Below are positions 1-5,494 of a DNA stretch of 18,996 bases, one piece after another; position 1 is the first letter of the stretch; every line of letters begins with the position of its first letter. The notes below the pieces were generated by a model. The model saw only the letters and a list, made by a program, of their open reading frames with translations, did not search any database and was not told the DNA's origin. The DNA comes from Acidobacteriaceae bacterium (GTDB lineage: Bacteria > Acidobacteriota > Terriglobia > Terriglobales > Acidobacteriaceae). The DNA is taken from contig DAHXOQ010000023.1 in NCBI GenBank assembly GCA_027364815.1, forward strand, positions 1 to 18,996. The letters run 5' to 3'. The translations under genes were made by a program, and so were the position numbers.

Positions 1-925
1 CAAACAACACTCCGAGCACCTGATTCAAACTTGTCGGGAACCAGCTGATGCCGCCGTGAATCCACAACATGAATCCATTGACCAACGCGACGAGGGCCAG
101 AAAACTGATGAGCATAATTCCCACGTTGAAGGCCAGCTTGCCGCCATCAATTGTGCCGCGCGCAATGGCTCCTATCAGATTTTCTTCCTTGTGTTCTTCG
201 CTCTTCGGCATGATGACACGGCCTTCAGTTTCCGGGAGTTCAGTCTCCGGGACCAGCATTTTGGCCATCACAATCGTTCCCGGCGAAGTCATAATTACCG
301 CAGCGAGCAAATGTTTGGCTTCAATTCCTTGCGCGATGTACGCCGCCATAATTCCGCCGGAGACGTGCGCCATGCCGCTTGTCATGATTGTCATCAGCTC
401 GCTGCGCGTAGCCTTGGCGAGGAATGGACGAATCGTCAGCGGCGCTTCGGTCTGTCCCATGAAGACGCTCGCTGCCACATTCAAACTCTCAGCTCCGGAG
501 ATGCGCAGCGTCTTCTGCATGGCCCATGCAAATGCGCGAATCACAATCTGCATCACGCCAATGTGGTAGAGCATGGCGAAAAATGCCGAGATGAAAATAA
601 TTGTCGGCAACACCTGGAAGGCAAAAATTACTCCTGAAGATGGACGAATCGCAGTGCCGAACGCGCCCGAGTTCGGCAATCCAAGCTGTCCAAAGACCAC
701 CACCGTACCCGCATAAACATTGGCCAGCATGCCATTCACAACATCGCCGGCAACCTGCATGAACCATTGTCCTGCCTGAAAGCGCAGCACCAGAAAGGCA
801 AAAGCCAGTTGCAGACTCACGCCCCAAATCACCGTCCGCCAGCGAATGGCTTTGCGATTGGTTGAACCAAGCCACGCCGCCAGAAGCACGGCAATGATTC
901 CAAGAACTCCGACGTAACGTTCCAA
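1..925 (-). CDS. nupC: NupC-type concentrative nucleoside transporter (C-terminus off the left edge)
   Basis: This is a cation-coupled nucleoside importer of the CNT family in the inner membrane. Reading the minus strand from a TTG at 925 gives 308 open residues with repeated hydrophobic helices. Conserved CNT motifs are visible: GQTEAPLTIRPF near residues 157-168, followed by SGMAHVSGGIMAAYI and SPGTIVMAKMLVPETE. The TTG is chosen because GAGGAG (932-937) lies 6 bases upstream and the first in-frame ATG falls only at residue 56, inside the conserved region. The family is usually about 400 residues, so roughly 100 are missing. It lies 83 bases downstream of deoA on the same strand and probably closes a cdd-deoA-nupC salvage operon. 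Substrate preference (pyrimidine or purine nucleosides) cannot be read from this fragment. Confidence 0.9.
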   Translation of the reverse strand, partial: MERYVGVLGIIAVLLAAWLGSTNRKAIRWRTVIWGVSLQLAFAFLVLRFQAGQWFMQVAGDVVNGMLANVYAGTVVVFGQLGLPNSGAFGTAIRPSSGVIFAFQVLPTIIFISAFFAMLYHIGVMQIVIRAFAWAMQKTLRISGAESLNVAASVFMGQTEAPLTIRPFLAKATRSELMTIMTSGMAHVSGGIMAAYIAQGIEAKHLLAAVIMTSPGTIVMAKMLVPETELPETEGRVIMPKSEEHKEENLIGAIARGTIDGGKLAFNVGIMLISFLALVALVNGFMLWIHGGISWFPTSLNQVLGVLF

Positions 926-1008
926 AGTTTGCTCCTCAGAAGCCGCGACCAGCTTCCAGCCTCTTGCGTGGGATTCGTAGCAACCGATTGTTCCAACAAG
1001 GCTAACAG

Positions 1009-2403
1009 CTAATGGCCGGAAGCTTGAAGCTGTTTTTCTGCGCTCTCTTTTGTGAAGATTTTGCTCACCGGCGGCACAGGTTTCGGAGGTGTTGTTGAAA
1101 ATTTCACAGCACTCCTGATCAACTCAACCGGCTCGGAGAGCATCTCCTCATTGGTCGCGTAGAGTGTCGCAAAGGGCTGGCCAATCTCAACACGCGCACC
1201 GCGCCGCGCATGGAAGAGAATCCCGGCGTGGGGATCGACCGGCTCGCCAGCTTTCTCGCGTCCTGCACCGGTGCGCTGCACGGCCCAGCCCAGCTTCGTC
1301 GTATCCATCTCCGTTACAAAGCCGCACTCCCATGCGTTGAGCACGGTTGTCGCCCCGGGGCGATGGAAGGCTTGGGGGTTCTTGAAAATTTCAATATCCC
1401 CGCCTTGAGCTTCAATCATTGCGGTGAATATTTTGAGCGCAGATCCATTCATCAGCGCTTTCTCAGCCATTGCGTAACCCTCTTCAGCGCTCACCGCGGC
1501 TCCGGCGATGTGGACCATCCAGCCGGCGAGAATCAAAGAGAGCTCGCGCAGATCCTCGCTCTGTTTCGGCCGCTCGCCACGCATCAGAGCCAGCGACTCA
1601 ACAATCTCAATCCAATTGCCGGCAGCGACTCCAAGCGGCTGCCCCATATCCGTCAGCAGCGCCACGGTGCGCGTTCCCGCGGCCTCCGCCGTTGCCACCA
1701 TGAGCGCCGCGAGGAACTCCGCATCCGCATCATTGCTCATGAAGGCGCCTGAGCCGGTCTTCACATCCAGCACGAGCGCATCAAGGCCCGCCGCGAGTTT
1801 CTTACTCAATATTGATGCGCAAATCAACCCCGGGCACTCGACCGTTCCGGTTCTATCGCGCAGTGCGTAGAGCACGCGATCCGCTGGCACCAGCGCTGGA
1901 GTCTGGCTCACAATCGACGCGCCAGTCTTCTTGATGACCGCCTCAAACTCATCGAGCGTGAGCGCTGTTTTGAATCCTGGAATTGACTCCAGCTTGTCGA
2001 GTGTTCCACCCGTGTGCCCGAGGGCTCGACCGCTGATCATTGGCACAGCAACTCCGCAAGCAGCCGCGAGTGGCGCAATCAGAAAACTTGTCTTGTCGCC
2101 GACGCCACCTGTGGAGTGCTTGTCTACAGTTGATTTTCCCAGACCTGCCGGATTGAACTTCACACCCGAGTCGCGCATCGCAATCGTCAACGCGCGCGCC
2201 TCATTCAACGAGAGCCCGCGAATCCATGCCGCCATCAGCCATGCCGAAAGCTGCTCCAGCGGAATCGACCCACTGGCCGCGCCATTCGCGATGAACGCAA
2301 TCTCGCGCTCCGTCAGCTCGCGCCCATCGCGCTTACGGATGATCAGGTCGATCATGTGAATAGGCGGATGATGTGTGTTGCTCTTTTCTTCTGGCTCGCT
2401 CAC
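1009..2403 (-). CDS. deoA: Thymidine/pyrimidine-nucleoside phosphorylase
   Basis: The enzyme cleaves thymidine (and, if of the PyNP type, uridine) with phosphate to give the free base and (deoxy)ribose-1-phosphate in the cytoplasm. The 464-residue product shows the phosphate-site motif KHSTGGVGD (residues 95-103) and the family signature SGRALGHTGGTLDKLE (124-139). The C-terminal domain ends in the usual region with PVDPHAGILFHARRG. Family members are about 430-440 residues. The extra length is a 16-residue polar N-terminus before MIDLIIRKRDG. The GTG at 2403 is preferred because GGAG lies 9 bases upstream, whereas the internal ATG at 2355 has no ribosome site. Neighbours cdd upstream and nupC downstream fit pyrimidine salvage. 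The sequence alone does not settle thymidine-specific versus broad pyrimidine specificity. Confidence 0.93.
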   Translation of the reverse strand: MSEPEEKSNTHHPPIHMIDLIIRKRDGRELTEREIAFIANGAASGSIPLEQLSAWLMAAWIRGLSLNEARALTIAMRDSGVKFNPAGLGKSTVDKHSTGGVGDKTSFLIAPLAAACGVAVPMISGRALGHTGGTLDKLESIPGFKTALTLDEFEAVIKKTGASIVSQTPALVPADRVLYALRDRTGTVECPGLICASILSKKLAAGLDALVLDVKTGSGAFMSNDADAEFLAALMVATAEAAGTRTVALLTDMGQPLGVAAGNWIEIVESLALMRGERPKQSEDLRELSLILAGWMVHIAGAAVSAEEGYAMAEKALMNGSALKIFTAMIEAQGGDIEIFKNPQAFHRPGATTVLNAWECGFVTEMDTTKLGWAVQRTGAGREKAGEPVDPHAGILFHARRGARVEIGQPFATLYATNEEMLSEPVELIRSAVKFSTTPPKPVPPVSKIFTKESAEKQLQASGH

Positions 2404-2489
2404 GTTTGATTTCTCCGAGAAATTCTGAACTACATGCTACTTGCAAAATCACATTCCGGCCAGGTCAAGAAACAGGAAGCCTTCTGTTG

Positions 2490-2620
2490 AGGTTCGGACG
2501 CCCCTACGGGGCTTTGCTCTGTTTTGACTGCATTTCCCAGGATTCCCCCTTCGCTACGCTCAGGGTCCATCCTGGGCTATTATCGATGGCCCCTCCGGGG
2601 CCAAGTCATTGCTTTCGCAA
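2490..2620. repeat. Cluster of four palindromes between cdd and deoA (REP-like)
   Basis: The 243-base gap between cdd and deoA holds no gene but several hairpins in a row. GCCCC-TAC-GGGGC is at 2500-2512. CCCAGGAT (2536-2543) pairs with ATCCTGGG (2569-2576), with CCCT (2547-2550) and AGGG (2562-2565) nested inside. TGGCCCC-TCC-GGGGCCA is at 2587-2603, and ATTGC-TTTC-GCAAT is at 2607-2620. The arrangement resembles the dispersed repetitive extragenic palindromes found in many genomes. It would be transcribed within the proposed cdd-deoA message and could stabilise or attenuate it. Dispersal in the genome cannot be tested here. Confidence 0.6.
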
Positions 2621-2646
2621 TAGATTTTTGCAAGAGGCTCCTTCAA

Positions 2647-3066
2647 TTACTTCTTCAAATCCGCTTCAAAAGCCAATGGAAAAATTTGATCTAAGGCAAA
2701 GGTTCTTACACCGTCAGCAGCAGGGAAGAGCACCGGCGTATCCGCATCGGCAAACTCCGCAATCACCTGCCTGCACGCACCACACGGAGTGCTCGCCGCA
2801 CCATTCAGATTTGCAATCGCAATCGCCGCAATCCGCATCCCCGGCCCATGTTCAGCCACGGCGCGCGCAATCGCAGAGCGCTCAGAGCATATCGACAAAC
2901 CATAGCTTACGTTCTCCACATTGGTACCCGTCACCACCTGTCCATTCGTCAACAGCAGTGCAGCGCCTACCCGGAATTTAGAGTAAGGGGAGTAAGAGTT
3001 TTCAGCCGCAGAGACTGCATCCGCGTACAAAGCTGCAAGTCGTTCGGTGCGTATTGTTTCGCTCAT
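2647..3066 (-). CDS. cdd: Cytidine deaminase (short, tetrameric type)
   Basis: The enzyme hydrolytically deaminates cytidine and deoxycytidine to uridine and deoxyuridine, feeding the phosphorylase encoded next. The 139-residue protein matches the short homotetrameric class (about 130-140 residues). It has the substrate motif NVEN (49-52), the zinc/catalytic motif C60-S-E62, and PCGAC with zinc ligands C95 and C98. The start is the ATG at 3066, with AAGGAG ending 6 bases upstream. A TTG one codon earlier at 3069 would leave only 3 bases after the ribosome site and is less likely. It is the first gene of the proposed cdd-deoA-nupC operon. The AT-rich region upstream carries two dyads that could bind a regulator. 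Confidence 0.95.
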   Translation of the reverse strand: MSETIRTERLAALYADAVSAAENSYSPYSKFRVGAALLLTNGQVVTGTNVENVSYGLSICSERSAIARAVAEHGPGMRIAAIAIANLNGAASTPCGACRQVIAEFADADTPVLFPAADGVRTFALDQIFPLAFEADLKK

Positions 3067-3093
3067 CAAATACTCCTTAATTGCTTTGATGAA

Positions 3094-3121
3094 ACATTGT
3101 TACTATGTCAATAGTCTATTG
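3094..3121 (-). promoter_or_regulatory. Two adjacent dyads upstream of cdd (candidate operator)
   Basis: CAATAG-T-CTATTG (3109-3121) is a perfect 6-1-6 palindrome. It directly adjoins ACATTGTTACTATGT (3094-3108), which matches its own reverse complement at 12 of 15 positions. They lie 28-55 bases upstream of the cdd start on the minus strand, where a promoter is expected. A TTGACA reads on the minus strand within the overlap, but no convincing -10 box follows at 16-18 bases. The identity of any regulator (for example a DeoR- or CytR-like protein) is not shown. Confidence 0.4.
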
Positions 3122-3207
3122 TGTTGAGTTGATTATCGTGGTTTCAAATTATGAAAAGTAAAGATTGACTTCTCGCAGTCGAAGATTTTACTGTTGGGAC
3201 GAAAGAA

Positions 3208-3243
3208 AAAGAGACCTGTTAGATGAAACTAACAGGTCTCTTT
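3208..3243 (-). terminator. Rho-independent terminator of the 60-residue gene
   Basis: AAAGAGACCTGTTAG (3208-3222) and CTAACAGGTCTCTTT (3229-3243) form a perfect 15-bp stem with a 6-base loop. On the minus strand the stem runs into a T-rich tract (TTTTTCTTT). It begins 11 bases after the stop codon of the small minus-strand gene, which supports that gene being real and separately transcribed from cdd. Confidence 0.88.
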
Positions 3244-3254
3244 AAGAATTAAAT

Positions 3255-3437
3255 CTATCGGCTGTACTTTGCGTATTCAGCGCAAACGTCGCACAGACGA
3301 TAGAGACTGGTACCAGGCTTACGTTCCCAAAGAGGAATATCACGTGCAGGAGCGCAAGAGGTGTTATTGTGGTAAACCCGCAAGAACACGGGCTTCTTGA
3401 CTTCATTGATTGAGTGGAACGGTAAAACGATTGACAT
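3255..3437 (-). CDS. Small HNNT/CxxC protein, probable zinc-binding, unknown function
   Basis: This 60-residue product is not assignable to a named function. Its C-terminal half is strikingly ordered: VYHNNTSCAPARDIP at 21-35, then ER-KPG, then YRLCDVC at 46-52. His23, Cys28, Cys49 and Cys52 could form one zinc site; that is an inference. I recall similar short proteins in acidobacteria but cannot verify it here. The ATG at 3437 is chosen because GAGG lies 8 bases upstream. An upstream GTG at 3473 would add 12 residues and lies inside a hairpin. The reading frame is bracketed by a strong terminator and by an upstream hairpin-rich leader with its own candidate promoter, which argues for a genuine monocistronic gene. 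It is divergent from the metallo-hydrolase gene. Confidence 0.7.
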   Translation of the reverse strand: MSIVLPFHSINEVKKPVFLRVYHNNTSCAPARDIPLWERKPGTSLYRLCDVCAEYAKYSR

Positions 3438-3455
3438 TTGGTTTGCCTCGAGTCT

Positions 3456-3558
3456 GTGGGCATCTCCGCCCACCGGTTGGTAGCCAAATCACCTCTTCAG
3501 CTTGAGTGCTGGTACACTCAAGCTGAAGAGGGGCAGTTTGTCTTCAAATGAAGACAAA
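3456..3558 (-). promoter_or_regulatory. Structured leader with three hairpins ahead of the 60-residue gene
   Basis: Three inverted repeats lie in a row upstream of the small minus-strand gene. TTTGTCTTC/GAAGACAAA (3537-3545/3550-3558) has 9 bp and a 4-base loop. A 17-bp perfect stem pairs 3492-3508 with 3515-3531 around a 6-base loop. GTGGGC/GCCCAC (3456-3461/3468-3473) has 6 bp. None is followed by a T tract in either direction, so they are not ordinary terminators. If transcription starts near 3607 they would form a leader of about 170 bases. Role unknown: translation control, RNA stability or protein binding are all possible. Confidence 0.6.
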
Positions 3559-3594
3559 ATTTAAAATCCAAATCTTAAATTCAAATTTCACTAT

Positions 3595-3697
3595 TTGCAT
3601 CTGTGACGATACCACTATATCTAGCGGTATAAGCGTTGACAGGCCAATAAGTTGCATCTGAAACGACCGGATTTTGTATCAGTTTGCATCTAAGCTA
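3595..3697. repeat. Three short direct repeats, TTGCATCT
   Basis: TTGCATCTG-NN-ACGA occurs at 3595-3609 and again at 3652-3666, differing only at the two N positions. A shorter copy, TTGCATCTAAGCTA, is at 3684-3697. They flank the candidate divergent promoters between the 60-residue gene and the metallo-hydrolase gene. They may be protein-binding sites; spacing is 57 then 32 bases. Confidence 0.45.
3609..3642 (-). promoter_or_regulatory. Candidate minus-strand promoter with a dyad over the -10 box
   Basis: On the minus strand CTGTCA (3642-3637) and TATAGT (3619-3614) stand 17 bases apart, matching -35 and -10 boxes at 4/6 and 5/6 positions. The -10 lies inside an inverted repeat, ATACCACTA (3609-3617) and TAGCGGTAT (3622-3630), with 9-base arms, one mismatch and a 4-base centre. 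A repressor bound there would block the small gene. This promoter would give the long hairpin leader. Confidence 0.45.
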
Positions 3698-3701
3698 ATA
3701 A
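3636..3701 (+). promoter_or_regulatory. Candidate plus-strand promoter region for the metallo-hydrolase
   Basis: A consensus TTGACA (3636-3641) is present but the hexamer 17 bases on (TGAAAC) is poor. A better-balanced pair is TTGTAT (3674-3679) and TAATAA (3696-3701), 16 bases apart. Either would start transcription 80 or more bases before the ATG at 3790. No strong ribosome site precedes that ATG. The choice is uncertain. Confidence 0.3.
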
Positions 3702-3789
3702 GTTGTCAAGTGTTCTCGATGAAATGTGAGTGTAATTGACTCAGATTCATTTGATTGGATTCTGCATTTTAATCGTCTATCCTCAAGTC

Positions 3790-4824
3790 ATGGTTCGATT
3801 CACAGTGCTCGCATCCGGCTCCAAAGGCAACGCCTCCGTTCTCACCGCCGGGCGCACGCGCATCCTCATCGACGCGGGGATCAGTTGCCGCGAACTCTTC
3901 CGCCGGATGATGCTTGTTGACGAAGATCCCGCGACGCTCAGCGCCATCCTGATCACGCACGAGCACGCTGACCACATCAACGGCCTCGCCGTCACGGCGC
4001 GCAAACTTGGCATCCCAGTATTTTTCACTGAAGCTACTCATCGCGCCTGGGTGCGCCAACTGACACCGCGCAAGCGCATGACGTATGCCGACTGGCTTGC
4101 CGAACAAAGGCGCCTGAAGGCAGAAGCCGAGTTCAATGCAACGCTGGCTGAAACCAACAACGAAACAAGCATCGGCCTCAGCGACGCCGAAGCTCTGGAA
4201 AGCGAAGAAGCACTCGACGCAGCCCAGGAATTAGTTGAAGAAGAATTGGCCGAAACGGCGGCAGCCGAAGAAGCAGCATCTCAACCCAATCGCATACCAT
4301 CGCGCGCAGAGAACCCCGCCTGGCTTCCGACTGTTGAGTACTTCACTGCGGGAGTTCCATTTACGCTGGGCGACGCTTCGATCAGCCCCTTCACCATACC
4401 TCACGACGCAGCCGACCCGGTTGGCTTTGTTTTTGAAGCTGAAGGCGTTCGTCTTGCCATCGCCACCGACCTCGGCTACATTCCCCCCAACGTGAAAGCC
4501 GCACTGCGCAACCTTGACCTTCTTCAGATTGAATCCAACCACGATCTCGAGATGCTCCGCGACGGGCCGTACCCGTGGTCAGTCAAGCAACGCGTTCTCT
4601 CCCGCGTCGGCCATTTATCCAACGACGCCACGGGCGAATTTCTGGAGAATGAGTACGATGGTGGTGCAACTTACGTCATCCTCGCGCATCTCTCGGAAAG
4701 CAACAATCTCCCTGACCTGGCACGTGTTACCGCCGAGCGCGCGCTCTCAAACCATGCCAGCCTTCTTTCCAACCGGCTTTTGATTGCCAGCCAACATGAA
4801 CCGATGTCCTCTATTCGCTTTTAA
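3790..4824 (+). CDS. YycJ/WalJ-like metallo-beta-lactamase-fold hydrolase with acidic insertion
   Basis: This is a cytoplasmic metal-dependent phosphodiesterase or nuclease-like protein of the YycJ/WalJ class. Bacillus WalJ is linked to cell-wall signalling and DNA replication coordination; the role here is inferred. The fold opens with the typical FTVLASGSKGNAS at residues 4-16. The metal motif is THEHADH (H57, H59, D61, H62). Later elements are IPHDAADPVGF, ATDLGY, IESNHD, GHLSN and LAHLS. The ATG at 3790 is chosen because homologues begin just before RFTVLASGS, although no clear ribosome site is seen. A TTG at 3736 would add 18 hydrophobic residues and is unlikely. The protein has 344 residues, against about 260 in Bacillus. 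The excess is a charged Glu/Ala-rich segment at about 95-180, absent from the catalytic core of the family. Confidence 0.88.
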   Translation: MVRFTVLASGSKGNASVLTAGRTRILIDAGISCRELFRRMMLVDEDPATLSAILITHEHADHINGLAVTARKLGIPVFFTEATHRAWVRQLTPRKRMTYADWLAEQRRLKAEAEFNATLAETNNETSIGLSDAEALESEEALDAAQELVEEELAETAAAEEAASQPNRIPSRAENPAWLPTVEYFTAGVPFTLGDASISPFTIPHDAADPVGFVFEAEGVRLAIATDLGYIPPNVKAALRNLDLLQIESNHDLEMLRDGPYPWSVKQRVLSRVGHLSNDATGEFLENEYDGGATYVILAHLSESNNLPDLARVTAERALSNHASLLSNRLLIASQHEPMSSIRF

Positions 4825-4841
4825 CCGGGTGTAATTTAAGT

Positions 4842-4964
4842 TATAATTAACTGTTAAGGGTTTGTTATTCTCACCGTCAGGTCGGCATTGGTTCATTTTT
4901 TCTTCAAATTGTTTGAGGAAACCAACACCGGGCTGCATCAATCACATCCGTGTACAGCCCGTGT
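4842..4964 (+). promoter_or_regulatory. TATAAT box and two-hairpin leader before the zinc-finger membrane gene
   Basis: A perfect TATAAT (4842-4847) has only a weak TTTTAA 17 bases upstream. Downstream are two possible stems. TTGGTT...TCTTCAAA (4888-4908) pairs with TTTGAGGAAACCAA (4912-4925) with a 7-base bulge. ACAC-c-GGGCTG (4925-4935) pairs with CAGCCCGTGT (4955-4964) around a 19-base loop. The second stem ends just before the purine-rich ribosome site at about 4965-4971, so it could affect translation initiation at 4980. Confidence 0.4.
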
Positions 4965-4979
4965 AGAGAGAGTTGAACA

Positions 4980-5441
4980 ATGGCAAGTACGCAATGCACA
5001 GATCGAGTTGTAGGCTCAATTCTCAAAAGCTGGCGTTATGACATCTCTGGCATCTCAGCCGAGATGCGTACCGATTACGAAGCCCATTTCGCCAACTGCC
5101 CGCATTGCCGGGCCCGTCAAAAATTCCACCGTGGCCTCGATGTCTCGCTCGCAGTACTCACGTCACTTTCGGCCTTTTTCTTTCTCTTTGCGCTCGCTGT
5201 TCTTCTGCACGTCAAACCGCTTGAGAATGTTGCGTATGATTTCTTCAGTCTTGAAATTGTTTCCATGTACCAGATGCTTGTTTCATCGGCTGTCGCAGGA
5301 CTTTGCTTCTCGCTGATCGCCTTCGTGCTGGTGCTTATTGCAACGCCGGCGCCAAGCTATCTGGGCGGACTTGCTGCGGAACTCGCGAAGCAGATTGAAG
5401 AGCGTCTGCCGGATTCCATCAAGGCTCTCAAGCCGCGCTAA
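4980..5441 (+). CDS. Putative zinc-finger (zf-HC2-like) membrane protein
   Basis: The product has 153 residues and is probably an inner-membrane protein with its zinc finger in the cytoplasm. The N-terminal part carries H36-x3-C40-x2-C43 within EAHFANCPHC, the arrangement of anti-sigma-factor zinc fingers (zf-HC2). Two hydrophobic spans follow at about 55-79 and 97-122, with an amphipathic C-terminal tail ending in KPR. An anti-sigma or membrane-adaptor role is possible, but no sigma-factor gene lies beside it, so function is unassigned. The ATG is preceded by a purine-rich GAGAGAG about 9 bases upstream. A hairpin-rich leader lies before it and a strong bidirectional terminator after it, suggesting a single-gene transcript. 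Confidence 0.75.
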   Translation: MASTQCTDRVVGSILKSWRYDISGISAEMRTDYEAHFANCPHCRARQKFHRGLDVSLAVLTSLSAFFFLFALAVLLHVKPLENVAYDFFSLEIVSMYQMLVSSAVAGLCFSLIAFVLVLIATPAPSYLGGLAAELAKQIEERLPDSIKALKPR

Positions 5442-5468
5442 GCGACGGGTAAATAATTCTGAAGGATG

Positions 5469-5493
5469 AAACGGCGCACAGGATGCGCCGTTT
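5469..5493 (+). terminator. Bidirectional terminator between convergent genes
   Basis: AAACGGCGCA and TGCGCCGTTT pair around the loop CAGGA, and the plus strand continues TTTTC. It lies 27 bases after the zinc-finger membrane gene and directly abuts the stop codon of the convergent lytic transglycosylase gene. It probably serves both, more strongly on the plus strand where the T tract is better. Confidence 0.85.
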
Positions 5494-5494
5494 T

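Noticed and set aside
489..875. Alternative minus-strand frame inside nupC
   Set aside because: It reads a different frame from the clear CNT transporter motifs, is Cys/His/Arg-rich and lacks a hydrophobic pattern.
3492..3558. Pair of hairpins as intrinsic terminators
   Set aside because: Neither stem is followed by a T tract on either strand, and no gene ends just before them.
3736..3789. Earlier TTG start for the YycJ/WalJ-like protein
   Set aside because: It adds 18 hydrophobic residues not found in the family and has no better ribosome site.
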